The position numbers and the translations under genes were made by a program. A stretch of DNA of 24,174 bases from PVC group bacterium. Its GTDB lineage: Bacteria; Verrucomicrobiota; Kiritimatiellia; SS1-B-03-39; PXDE01. The notes beneath the pieces were generated by a model. That model had not been told where the DNA came from. It saw nothing but the letters and a program-made list of their open reading frames with translations, and did no database searches. This document shows, in pieces, positions 15,430 to 22,967 of the stretch. Within the stretch, counting starts at the first letter, position 1. Each line of letters begins with the position of its first letter. The stretch is from contig PXDE01000468.1 in the NCBI GenBank assembly GCA_003566475.1, positions 1 through 24,174 on the forward strand, written 5' to 3'.

Positions 15430-16324
15430 CCGACCCGAATTCCGCATCGCCCACCTCACCGACAGCCATCACCGGGTGGGCGATCTCCAGCTTCCTCGGG
15501 CGGTGGAGGCCGTCCGGAGTCTCGACCCGCTCCCGGATCTCGTGGTGCATGGCGGGGATGTGGTGAATGGCTATGTGCCGGAGGCGGACCTGGACCGCCA
15601 GATGGCCGAGGCGTCCGCGATCCTGGCCCGGCTGCCCATGCCCACGATGGTCCTGTGCGACAACCACGACACCCACGGGGAGGCGGTGAAGGGCGCGGCC
15701 TTCGCCCGGCACTTCCACGACCGGTGGGTGCAGGCGTTCGACGCGCCGGGGCTGCATGTGCTCGGCGTGAGCGCCGACGTGGACCTTCCCGGAAACCTGC
15801 CCGTGGGCCCGGAGGAGGCGGACGGGACCTGGCGGGAGACCCAGCCGTGGTTCCTGAGGATCCTGGAGGAACGCCTGAACTCTCGTCCCGGGGTGACTCA
15901 ACTGGTGTTCACGCACGTCCCCGTGTTCCCGGTGCGCTGGGGCCTGAGTAGGGCGGATCCCGAGGGCAAGGCCCCGCCGGGGAATCTGGACAACTACGCG
16001 CTGCCCGAGCCGAGGCGGTCGGAGGTGGCTGCACTCTTCGCCCGCAAGGGGGTAAGGGCCCATTTCGCCGGCCATCTCCATGTCAATGGCCGGACGGATC
16101 GGGACGGGGTGACCTACGTGGTGACGTCCGCCGTCCAGAGCTTTCCCGGCGAGGGGCGGATCGTGGACCTCCACGCCGACCGGATCCACACCTGGATGCT
16201 GCCGGTGGAAGGCGGGCGCGACATCTGGGTGCGATGGCGCAACACCATCGACGTCACCCATCCCACCGTGGAGAGCTTCTACGCGGGACAGCCCGAGGAG
16301 CGGGACTTCGTGATCGCCTGCTGA
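15416..16324 (+). CDS. Calcineurin-like metallophosphoesterase
   Basis: This 302-residue protein has the ordered metal motifs of calcineurin-like phosphoesterases: D16-S-H18 near the N-terminus, G47-D48, N83-H84-D85, H167 in FTHVP, and G219-H220-L-H222. The third motif reads CDNHD where the family normally has GNHD or GNHE, so the glycine before the catalytic Asn-His pair is replaced by Asp. No signal peptide is seen. Family members hydrolyse phosphomonoesters or phosphodiesters, including nucleotides; the substrate is unknown. The ATG at 15416 is chosen because AGGAGG lies at 15401-15406. The 14-base overlap with the MFS gene suggests translational coupling, so the two probably act together. 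Confidence 0.85.
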   Translation: MSRPDRPEFRIAHLTDSHHRVGDLQLPRAVEAVRSLDPLPDLVVHGGDVVNGYVPEADLDRQMAEASAILARLPMPTMVLCDNHDTHGEAVKGAAFARHFHDRWVQAFDAPGLHVLGVSADVDLPGNLPVGPEEADGTWRETQPWFLRILEERLNSRPGVTQLVFTHVPVFPVRWGLSRADPEGKAPPGNLDNYALPEPRRSEVAALFARKGVRAHFAGHLHVNGRTDRDGVTYVVTSAVQSFPGEGRIVDLHADRIHTWMLPVEGGRDIWVRWRNTIDVTHPTVESFYAGQPEERDFVIAC

Positions 16325-16334
16325 GCGGGGCGGA

Positions 16335-17183
16335 TCAGGAGCCGGGCGAGATCACCTCGTCGCCGGTGCGGACATTGATCGCACCGACGATATCGGCCAC
16401 CGAAAGGTTCCGCTCCACGGCGGAAACCCGCACCCTTCCGACGAACTCCTCGTCCCGACTCACCAGCATCTCGACCCCCTCGGCGAGGCCATGTTCGGTG
16501 CCCAGGCTGAGGATGACGAACCGCCATTCCGGATCAATGAGCAGGACGGACCCGGACACTTCCTGCGCCGGCCCTCGAGCCCGTTCGCCCAGACGCCGGT
16601 CGCGTTCGGCCTCGAATCGCCGCTGCCATGTCTGGGCCGCGTTCTGGGCGAGCTGAAGCTCGCGGGCCTGGGCCTCCGCCTCCTCGTTGAGCCGGGCGAT
16701 CTCCAGGTTCTTCTCGTCAATCTCCGTGTTGAGCCGACGAATGTCACCTTCGAGCGAGGCGATCTGGGTGCGGGCCTCGCGGAGCTCGGTCTCGCGCTGG
16801 GCGAGCGTCTCGCGGGTCTCCTGGAGGGTGTTGCGGGTGCGGGCGTGCTCGGCCCGCTCGTCACTCAGCTCCGCCTGGGTGGTGGCGAGGGTCTGCCGGG
16901 TCGCCTCGTGTTCGGTCTCCTCCCGCTTGCGCCGCTCGACCTGGTCGTTGGCCATGGTGGCCACCTGGCGCAGCGCCCCGTCCATCTGCTCGAAGTCCTG
17001 GAGCCGGTCGGGCCGGAAGTCCTCGATCTCGAGGTGGCGGGCCACCTCCACCGTGGTCCGCTCCAGCTTCACCATGCGGCCTTTGAACTCCTCCCGCTTC
17101 TGGAAGATCATCACCTCCAGACCCACCGCGACCAGACTGAGCAGAAACACAATGACGACGAACGGCTTCAGCGCCTTACCCAT
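16335..17183 (-). CDS. Membrane-anchored coiled-coil protein
   Basis: This 282-residue protein has one hydrophobic segment at about 7-27 (PFVVIVFLLSLVAVGLEVMI) preceded by MGKALK, which makes it a signal anchor. A long heptad-rich coiled coil follows from about 30 to 190, dense in Glu, Arg and Leu (for example TRNTLQETRETLAQRETELR). The C-terminal domain, about 205-282, is a small beta-rich unit (VLLIDPEWRFVILSLGTEHG, then RVRVSAVERNLSVADIVG) that recalls the beta domain of MreC-like shape proteins, but the similarity is only of style. An envelope or scaffold role is an inference. The start at 17183 has GGAGGG 11 bases upstream on the minus strand; the longer frame is rejected because it would begin inside the promoter. 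It converges on the metallophosphoesterase with a 10-base gap. Confidence 0.8.
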   Translation of the reverse strand: MGKALKPFVVIVFLLSLVAVGLEVMIFQKREEFKGRMVKLERTTVEVARHLEIEDFRPDRLQDFEQMDGALRQVATMANDQVERRKREETEHEATRQTLATTQAELSDERAEHARTRNTLQETRETLAQRETELREARTQIASLEGDIRRLNTEIDEKNLEIARLNEEAEAQARELQLAQNAAQTWQRRFEAERDRRLGERARGPAQEVSGSVLLIDPEWRFVILSLGTEHGLAEGVEMLVSRDEEFVGRVRVSAVERNLSVADIVGAINVRTGDEVISPGS

Positions 17184-17216
17184 GATCGTAACCCTCCACG
17201 GTTCCGTGATCCACCT

Positions 17217-17246
17217 AACGTACGCGGGGGCCGTTGTCATTGTCAA
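17217..17246 (-). promoter_or_regulatory. Promoter of the coiled-coil gene
   Basis: On the minus strand a perfect TTGACA (17246-17241) and TACGTT (17222-17217) are 18 bp apart. This gives a short leader with a Shine-Dalgarno sequence before the start at 17183. Confidence 0.6.
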
Positions 17247-17272
17247 TCGCTTCCCCGCAAGAATCTGCCTGC

Positions 17273-17302
17273 TTGACGGAACCGGGCCGATGCGCCGATC
17301 CT
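17273..17302 (+). promoter_or_regulatory. Promoter of thiD
   Basis: TTGACG at 17273-17278 and GATCCT at 17297-17302 are 18 bp apart. The latter ends six bases before the ATG at 17309, the same spacing as at the ferritin-like and SulP genes. No TPP riboswitch fits in the space available, since the transcript would start at the gene. Confidence 0.45.
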
Positions 17303-17308
17303 CCGGCC

Positions 17309-18130
17309 ATGCAAAGCCATGGGTATCACCTCGAGCCGGATCGGGTTCCCGTGTGCCTCACCGTGGCCGGATCGGACAGCGGAGGCGGGGCCGGCATCCA
17401 GGCCGATCTCAAGACGTTCACCCGACTCGGGGCCTTCGGAACCACCGCCATCACCTGCGTCACCGCCCAGAACCCCAAGGGCGTGGACGGGGTGTGGGCG
17501 GCCGACCCGGTGATGGTGGCGGCCCAGATCCGCATGGCCTGCGAGGCCTTCCCGCCCGCCGCCGCCAAGACCGGCATGCTGTTCAACGCCGACATCATCC
17601 GGGCGGTGGCCGCGTCGGTCGAGGAACAGGGCATCGCCACCCTGGTGGTGGATCCGGTGATGGTCGCCGCCTCGGGGGCCCGGCTGCTCGAGGCCGAGGC
17701 CGTGGACGCGCTGACCGGGATCCTGTTCCCGCTGGCCCGGGTGGTCACCCCTAACATCGCCGAGGCCGAGATCCTGCTCGGGGAGCCCATCCGCACCGTG
17801 GAGGAGCTCCGGGTGGCGGCGCGGGAGATCGCCCGCCGGTTCGACACCGCCTGCGTGGCCAAGGGCGCCCATCTGGAGGGCGACCGCGTGGTGGACGTGC
17901 TGTTCGACCGGGGCGAGGAGGAGGTCTTCGAGTCCCAGCGCATCGACCTCCCCGAGACCCATGGCGCGGGCTGCACCTTCTCGGCCGCCCTGACCGCCTT
18001 TCTGGCCCATGGGGCGCTCATGGTCGACGCCGCCCGCGAGGCCAAGGCCCTGGTGGCCGACGCGCTCAAGCGGGCCGCCCCCGCCGGGCACCACCGCCCG
18101 CTGAACCTGCTTCCGCCCGAACCGGCCTGA
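17309..18130 (+). CDS. thiD: Hydroxymethylpyrimidine/phosphomethylpyrimidine kinase
   Basis: This 273-residue protein is ThiD, the ribokinase-fold enzyme that phosphorylates hydroxymethylpyrimidine twice to give HMP pyrophosphate for thiamine biosynthesis. The signature T18-V-A-G-S-D-S-G-G-G-A-G-I-Q-A-D at 18-33 is complete. PNIAEAEILLG near 148-158 and the anion-hole motif HGAGCTFSAALTAFL near 224-238 are also in place. Length matches the family (about 265-275). The start at 17309 is preferred over an upstream in-frame one because it sits six bases after a promoter-like element. It is followed after seven bases by the ComEC-like gene, so they are probably co-transcribed, though the functions are unrelated. 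No other thiamine gene is in the window. Confidence 0.92.
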   Translation: MQSHGYHLEPDRVPVCLTVAGSDSGGGAGIQADLKTFTRLGAFGTTAITCVTAQNPKGVDGVWAADPVMVAAQIRMACEAFPPAAAKTGMLFNADIIRAVAASVEEQGIATLVVDPVMVAASGARLLEAEAVDALTGILFPLARVVTPNIAEAEILLGEPIRTVEELRVAAREIARRFDTACVAKGAHLEGDRVVDVLFDRGEEEVFESQRIDLPETHGAGCTFSAALTAFLAHGALMVDAAREAKALVADALKRAAPAGHHRPLNLLPPEPA

Positions 18131-18137
18131 CCCCGGC

Positions 18138-20366
18138 ATGGCGGGTTCCGGTCCCAGGCGTCCGCTGCTGGGTCTGGCCCTGACCGCCGCCCTCGGCTGC
18201 GCCCTCGGCGCGGGGTCGCCCCTCCCCGCCTGGAGCTGGATGGCCGCCGGGGCCGGGGCGCTCGTCCTCACCCGGATCCTCGCCGGCCCGGCGCGGATCC
18301 TCCCGCTCTGGGCCGCGCTCCTCCTCCTGTTCGCGGCCTATGGCCGCCTGGGAGGACGCGAGGCATTTCTCCGCCGCCACGACCTGCTTCAGACCTCCGG
18401 CGCGGAGAGCGTCGAGCTGACCGGCCGCGTGGTGTCCGAGCCCATCCCCCTGGCCGTCGATGAGGACGGCCGCCCGAGGCTGGGGTTCGACCTCCGGATC
18501 TCCGGACTGCGGCGTCTTCCGCAGCCCGAGCCCGCTTCCGGTCGGGTCCGGGTCCGGCTGGCCCTCGCGCCGGAGGGCCCGGTGCCGGGGTATGGCGATC
18601 GCCTGACCGTCTCGGGGGTGGCCCGCCGGGGTCCGGCGGGCGACCTCCGGCTCGACGCGCCGGCCGGGGGCCTGATCGCCCATGCCCATGGCCTCGGCAA
18701 CCTCTGGGTCCGCTTCGCCCTGCGCGGCCGGACCTGGGCCCGGGGGCGGCTCGCCCTGGGGCTGGAGGACGCGCCCGAGGTCCGGGCGGTGGTGGACGCC
18801 CTGGCCCTGGGATTCCGCTCCGGACTGCCCGAGGAGCAGGAGGATCTGTTCGCCCGGTCCGGAACCCTCCACATCTTCGCGGTCAGCGGGCTCCATGTCG
18901 GCATGCTGGGGCTGCTCGTCACCTCCCTGGCCGGCTTTCTCGGCGTGCCCCGCCACCGATGGATCTGGGCCCTGGCCCCCGCGCTGGGCCTGTTTGTGGC
19001 CGCCACCGGAGCCCGGCCCAGCGCCACCCGGGCGCTGGTCATGGCCATCGCCTTCTGGGGCGCCCCCGCGATCGGCCGCCGCCCGGACGCGCCGTCCGCC
19101 CTCGCCCTGGCCGTCCTGCTGGCCCTGCTCGGAAATCCCGCGACCGTCCTGGAGCCGGGGTTCCAGTTCAGCTTCGTGGCCGTGGCGGGCATTCTGGTCA
19201 TCACCCCGGTGGTGCTGCACCCGCTGGCCCACCGCCTGGGACCGGACCCGTGGGAGGTCGGGCGCTCCCGGTGGCGGCGCTGGCTCCGGCAGGCCCGCCT
19301 GTATGTGCTGGGCCTCGCCGCCACCTCGGTGGCCGCCTGGTTCGCCACCGCCCCCCTCACCGCCCGGGTGTTCCATCAGGCCGCGCCCGCCGCCCTTCTC
19401 ACCAACCTCGCCGTCATCCCGGGCGCGTTCGTGGTGCTGCTGACCGCCATGCTGAGCCTGACCACCGGCCTGGCCGCCGACGCCCTCAGCCTGGTGTTCA
19501 ACGCCGCCAACCGGGCGCTGGTGGAGGTTCTGATCCGGGCGGCGGCCCTGGGGGCGGCCCTGCCCGGAGGCCATGCCGCCCTGCCGGCGCCCGGACCGTT
19601 GACCGTGGCCGCCTGGTACGGCCTCGGCGTCGGCGCGGTCGCCCTGCGGGGGAGGGCGCGGGCGGCCACGCTCAGCCTGTGCGGGATGGTCGTGGCGGCA
19701 GGGCTTGCCCTGGACTCTCCCCCGGGCCGCACCGACATGGCGCTGCTTCCGCGCTCCGGCCGGCTGGCGGTGCTGATCCGTCCCGCCGACGGCCAGGCGG
19801 TGGTGGTGCTGCCCGACTGGGCGCCGGATGCCGAGGGGATGGCCCGAATGCTGCGGGCGCAGGGCGTATCGAGGCTTCGTCAGGTGATCGTCGCCCGCGA
19901 CGATGCCGGAACCCGAGCCGCCCTGGACCGCCTGCGGCGGGAATACGGAAGCTTCGACACCGCCACGGCGGAGGATCTGGCCCCGGGGGATTCCGGGTGG
20001 TGGCCGGGCCAGATCGGGTGGGAGGTGGTCGAATCGGATGCGGCGTCGGGGCTGGTGGTGCTGCGGGTCCAGATCCCCGACCGGCCATCGGTTCTGGTCT
20101 GGACTGGGCAGGCCGCGCCCCGGGATCCCCGCCCGGCCGACCGCCGCGACTGGACGGCGGATGAGGTGGTGTGGACCGCGCCCCCCGGACGCGAGCGGCC
20201 ATCCGTCGGCCTCTGGCAGGAGATCGGCGCGCGCCGCGTCCGGATCCCCGTCTCCGGCCGCCGCGACGCCCAGCTCCACGCCGACCGCCTGGCCGAGGAA
20301 CTGGCGGCGGCCGGCACCCCCCTCGAACGAGTCCCGCCCCGATCAGGCCCCCGCCCCGGCCCGTAG
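18138..20366 (+). CDS. comEC: ComEC/Rec2 family DNA-uptake channel protein, degenerate C-terminal domain
   Basis: This 742-residue membrane protein has the ComEC layout: an N-terminal DUF4131-like part (hydrophobic segments to about residue 75, then an OB-type beta domain at 90-185), the Competence domain from about 215, and a C-terminal region from about 535. The family hallmark is clear: ALALGFRSGLPEEQEDLFAR, then SGTLHIFAVSGLHVGML near 240-256. ComEC forms the inner-membrane channel for single-stranded DNA during transformation. The C-terminal region has a lactamase-like order of strands and helices, but where THxxxDHxGG is expected (about 583-592) it reads VIVARDDAGTRAAL, so no metal site remains. 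The last 30 residues are Pro/Arg-rich. It follows thiD by seven bases. A role in DNA uptake is the family expectation; nothing nearby confirms competence. Confidence 0.85.
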   Translation: MAGSGPRRPLLGLALTAALGCALGAGSPLPAWSWMAAGAGALVLTRILAGPARILPLWAALLLLFAAYGRLGGREAFLRRHDLLQTSGAESVELTGRVVSEPIPLAVDEDGRPRLGFDLRISGLRRLPQPEPASGRVRVRLALAPEGPVPGYGDRLTVSGVARRGPAGDLRLDAPAGGLIAHAHGLGNLWVRFALRGRTWARGRLALGLEDAPEVRAVVDALALGFRSGLPEEQEDLFARSGTLHIFAVSGLHVGMLGLLVTSLAGFLGVPRHRWIWALAPALGLFVAATGARPSATRALVMAIAFWGAPAIGRRPDAPSALALAVLLALLGNPATVLEPGFQFSFVAVAGILVITPVVLHPLAHRLGPDPWEVGRSRWRRWLRQARLYVLGLAATSVAAWFATAPLTARVFHQAAPAALLTNLAVIPGAFVVLLTAMLSLTTGLAADALSLVFNAANRALVEVLIRAAALGAALPGGHAALPAPGPLTVAAWYGLGVGAVALRGRARAATLSLCGMVVAAGLALDSPPGRTDMALLPRSGRLAVLIRPADGQAVVVLPDWAPDAEGMARMLRAQGVSRLRQVIVARDDAGTRAALDRLRREYGSFDTATAEDLAPGDSGWWPGQIGWEVVESDAASGLVVLRVQIPDRPSVLVWTGQAAPRDPRPADRRDWTADEVVWTAPPGRERPSVGLWQEIGARRVRIPVSGRRDAQLHADRLAEELAAAGTPLERVPPRSGPRPGP

Positions 20367-20460
20367 CCGCGCCCACCAGGGCGTGGATGCGCGTGCAAGG
20401 TGGGACGCTTGGGGCCATCAAGAACCGCGCGCACGAGATGGCACCATAGCCATATTCCCG

Positions 20461-20466
20461 TATAGT
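20461..20466 (+). promoter_or_regulatory. -10 box of the vapBC operon
   Basis: TATAGT lies seven bases before the vapB ATG at 20474. A weak TGGCAC at 20439-20444 could serve as the -35 box (16-bp spacer). AT-rich half-sites CCATAT and CATATG around it may be the antitoxin's binding sites. No Shine-Dalgarno sequence is present. Confidence 0.45.
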
Positions 20467-20473
20467 GACCCAT

Positions 20474-20716
20474 ATGAAGACGACGTTGGACCTGCCGGAT
20501 GACCTCCTGGTTGAGGCCAAGAGCACTGCCGCCCGTCGGAGGACCACCCTGCGGGCGTTGGTCGAGCATGCCTTGCGCCGCGAACTCGCGCCTTCGCGGC
20601 CCGAGGCCGAGGAGGGTCGCATCTTTCGGCTGGATGAGGACGGTCTTCCTTACGTGCCGTCGCGAGGTGGCAAGGTGACCAGCGAGGTCGTGCGCCGCCT
20701 CCTCGACGAGGAGTAG
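20474..20716 (+). CDS. vapB: VapB-type antitoxin
   Basis: This 80-residue protein begins MKTTLDLPDDLLVEAKSTAA, the ribbon-helix-helix pattern of VapB antitoxins with a DNA-contacting strand (TTLDL) followed by two helices. The C-terminal half (residues of about 48-80, EEGRIFRLDEDGLPYVPSRG and a final acidic helix) would wrap the toxin. VapB neutralises VapC and represses the operon. The ATG at 20474 is chosen over the in-frame one three codons upstream because it is the first to follow the TATAGT box and gives the family-standard N-terminus. It is followed by vapC after five bases. Confidence 0.88.
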   Translation: MKTTLDLPDDLLVEAKSTAARRRTTLRALVEHALRRELAPSRPEAEEGRIFRLDEDGLPYVPSRGGKVTSEVVRRLLDEE

Positions 20717-20721
20717 GAGAC

Positions 20722-21156
20722 GTGTTCCTGCTCGATGCGAATGCGCTCATCGCCTTGGGCGATCGTGACCACGAGCACCATGGGCGGGTCAGAGCCTGGT
20801 TCAAGGCTTCGGCGGCCGGAGGCTGGGCGACCTGCCCGATCGTGGAGAACGCGTTCGTGAGGATCGTGAGCCACCCATCCTACCCTAACCGCCCGGGGCC
20901 TCCGGACAGGGTGAGAGATCTGCTTGCGTCCATGTGTCTGTATCCCGGGCATCAGTTCTGGCCGGACGGGTTGTCCATCCTGGACACGCGTAGGACAGGC
21001 CCTTTGGAGGGCGTCGGGTCGCGGGACATCACCGACCTCTACTTGCTGGCCCTGGCCGTCTCGCGATCCGCCCGCCTGGCCACGCTGGACACGCGAATCC
21101 GATCCGACGCCATTCCCGACGGATCCCGCGCCCAGTTCGTTATTCCGATGAAATGA
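20722..21156 (+). CDS. vapC: VapC-type PIN-domain ribonuclease toxin
   Basis: This 144-residue protein is a PIN-domain endoribonuclease. The four acidic metal-binding residues are present: D5 (LLDAN), E42 (IVENAF), D105 (DITDLYLLALA) and D123 (ATLDTR), so it is probably active. VapC toxins cut tRNA or rRNA when the antitoxin is degraded; the target cannot be told. The start is GTG at 20722, with AGGAG just upstream inside the end of vapB and its spacer. The pair is an ordinary type II toxin-antitoxin module. It marks the start of the accessory part of the window. Confidence 0.88.
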   Translation: MFLLDANALIALGDRDHEHHGRVRAWFKASAAGGWATCPIVENAFVRIVSHPSYPNRPGPPDRVRDLLASMCLYPGHQFWPDGLSILDTRRTGPLEGVGSRDITDLYLLALAVSRSARLATLDTRIRSDAIPDGSRAQFVIPMK

Positions 21157-21361
21157 GCCTCCGCCGCGAGCGAAGGAGCGTCATGATCCATTCCGGGTGG
21201 ATTCGGGACGAGCATGGACGAGGCGCAAGGCGGCACACGGCGCCGCGCTAGCAGGATTGGTGGACATCCGGCTTTCGTCGGCCACCACCACAGGGTACGT
21301 TCGGGAGGTGGCCTGAGCCGAACGCTGGAGTTCGCGACCCCATGAGCAGCAATTTGCAGGC
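21157..21361. other. Intergenic stretch without a recognisable gene
   Basis: About 200 bases after vapC show no credible reading frame on either strand. Base composition is less GC-rich than in the core genes. It may be the decayed 5' part of the broken gene that follows, or scar DNA of an insertion. Confidence 0.5.
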
Positions 21362-22442
21362 GTGCGATCCCGTTTCGTTGAGCCTTGCATGGGAACGCAC
21401 CCATGCAGGCAAGGCGGCTCGTCTTGTGGTGGTTCTGGCAGGGCTCTTCCCCGGAGTAGGGCACCGAGGGGCGCGGTTGCCAACCAGGAACTGCGCCGGG
21501 TCGTTGGCGTTCCTGGCGGCGATCGCCCTCCTGGGCTGGTCCGGAGCGAGGTCTTCTGGGCACCGAGTGCGGGCCAGGAAGGAGACGAGGGGCGGCTGGC
21601 GGTCCTTGCCCAGGTCCTTGAGCAGTCCGAGAATGGCCCGCGGATTGAAGAAGCGTTCACGGAGGTGCTTGAGAGCTTCGGCCACGCAGTGCCAGACCTG
21701 GCCCGTTTCTTGACGGACGAAGAGTTTCTTGCGCGGTTGGATGATCCGGAGATGTTCATGCACACGCGGATTCCGGACCGCCGATTGCACCGACTGCTCT
21801 CTCGGCTGGCGTCGGCGTCCACGCCTGAAGCGACAGGCGTTCTGAGCAGCCTTTCCTCCCATCCAATCTACCGCGACATTGCGGTTCGCGAGGCTGTTCA
21901 GCGTCGGGACACGTTGGTCGTTGCCCTAGGCGGCCTACGTAAGCCCACCGACCAGATCCTGGATTTTATCGAGGAATCGACACTAGGACGCTTCCCTGTG
22001 CTGGCATACTCTGTTCCGACGCTGGTGCGCATGGATTCGCCCCGGGCGCATGCGATCGCTCTTGCGGGTCTGGAGCGGCCCCAGGAGATGCAGTAAGTAC
22101 GCGAGATTCTACCTGACGCCGATCCGCTATGATGCGCAGGTCGTCAGGTTCTACGAGAAGCTTGCGGATCGACTCGCCGCTTCAACGGGGGCTGAGCGCG
22201 TTCTGGAGGACGTTCTGGAAAGCCTGTTCAAGCCGGACTACGTGGCAAGGGCGAACTTCCTTGCGGTAAGGGGCGCGCCTCTGCAGGGGGCCTCCAAGGA
22301 GTCGCTGGAGCGTTTGGTGGACTTCGGGGAGAGGATCCTGGCCCATGAGGATACGTATCCCACCCGGGCGGTTCAGCATGTCCGGGAGGGATTGCCGGCC
22401 ATACGGAGGCGACTGCCGGCCATACGGGAGCCCGGGGTTTGA
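21362..22442 (+). pseudogene. Frameshifted gene of unknown function, possibly helical-repeat
   Basis: One frame is open from 21362 to 22096, and another continues from about 22095 to 22442. The first 70 or so codons (Arg/Gly/Pro-rich) look unlike protein. From about 21570 the translation is convincing: LAVLAQVLEQSENGPRIEEA, then PDRRLHRLLSRLAS, GVLSSLSSHPIYRDIAVREA, HAIALAGLERPQEMQ. It ends at a TAA, but the next frame carries on at once with YARFYLTPIRYDAQVVRFYE. The regular helical segments suggest a HEAT-like repeat protein, with low certainty. A one-base shift near 22085-22100 would rejoin the two. The region is near 57% GC in the part I counted, against about 70% in the core genes, which fits acquired DNA. 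A 15-base direct repeat with period 21 (22392-22427) encodes LPAIR twice near the end. Confidence 0.55.
21382..21415. repeat. Hairpin within the degraded region
   Basis: GCATGGG (21387-21393) and CCCATGC (21400-21406) form a perfect 7-bp stem with a 6-base loop. GCCTT and AAGGC outside extend it across a small bulge. It lacks the core sites of an integron attC. Confidence 0.45.
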
Positions 22443-22692
22443 GGACAAAGGCTATGGCGGCGCTGGCCGAAGCCAGAACGTCGGAGGTTGCGATCTGATG
22501 GACACCATCCTGCACAGGCTCCGTACCCCAAACGAGCCCTGCGCGCGGTTCCGCATTCGCCTGAAGGGACGGCGTCGGTTCCCTATCGATGGGACGTCGG
22601 GCGATTTCTCTACACGCCCATGATGCGGAACTGCACCTGGACCCTCTCCTGACCATCACAGGCTACCCCCCTCGATCCGCCTCGGTGTCCGT
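22443..22692. other. Intergenic stretch, probably decayed coding sequence
   Basis: This 250-base stretch has only short open frames with no recognisable product. The composition resembles the broken gene before it. It ends where the first palindrome of the PaaX-like locus begins. Confidence 0.45.
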
Positions 22693-22724
22693 CAATCCAG
22701 ATGTCCGATCGGACATCTGGATTG
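22693..22724. repeat. Palindrome P1 (left triplet)
   Basis: A perfect 32-base palindrome with half-site CAATCCAGATGTCCGA and its exact mirror. The centre is at 22708/22709. Confidence 0.95.
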
Positions 22725-22757
22725 CAGGCCGCTTTGCCAGGGCCCGAAAACCTTCCC

Positions 22758-22791
22758 GCAAACCAGTTGACCGATCGGACATCTGATTTGC
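22758..22791. repeat. Palindrome P2 (left triplet)
   Basis: A 34-base imperfect palindrome, 14 of 17 positions mirrored, left half GCAAACCAGTTGACCGA. The centre (22774/22775) is 66 bp from P1. Confidence 0.9.
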
Positions 22792-22822
22792 ATGCTGATC
22801 GAGCCGAAACGGGCATAAACAT

Positions 22823-22836
22823 TCTGGAATTCAGGA
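22823..22836. repeat. Small central palindrome of the left module
   Basis: TCTGGAATTCAGGA, mirrored around 22829/22830, lies 55 bp after P2 and 77 bp before P3. Its counterpart at 24005-24018 lies 54 and 77 bp from P5 and P6. Confidence 0.6.
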
Positions 22837-22887
22837 AATCTTCCCCTCCACAACTCACCTTTGCCGAAATGCGCCGCGTCAGGATCG

Positions 22888-22925
22888 CGTCAAACCAGAT
22901 GTCCGATCGGATATCTGGTTTGACG
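22888..22925. repeat. Palindrome P3 (left triplet)
   Basis: A 38-base palindrome, 18 of 19 positions mirrored, left half CGTCAAACCAGATGTCCGA. The centre (22906/22907) is 132 bp after P2. It ends 42 bases before the PaaX-like start codon and is placed like an operator. Confidence 0.95.
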
Positions 22926-22967
22926 AACGGGTTGACAGGGGCCGGTCCCAGGAGGCAGGCTGCGGGC

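Noticed and set aside
13846..15459. Upstream extension of the glycosidase frame to 15459
   Set aside because: The extension is the complement of the MFS gene and lacks any motif. A Shine-Dalgarno sequence supports the start at 13845.
17184..17308. TPP riboswitch before thiD
   Set aside because: The conserved THI-box segments are absent, and the likely promoter leaves no room for a leader.
18066..20279. 737-codon minus-strand frame opposite the ComEC-like gene
   Set aside because: It is an antisense shadow, rich in Gly/Gln/His and lacking any domain.
21382..21415. Integron attC site
   Set aside because: The hairpin lacks the conserved core sites at its ends, and no integrase or cassette array is visible.
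22701..22967. N-terminal extension of the PaaX-like protein
   Set aside because: The extra 89 codons translate the palindromes (repeated SDRTSGL-like peptides), and the ATG at 22968 has its own Shine-Dalgarno sequence.
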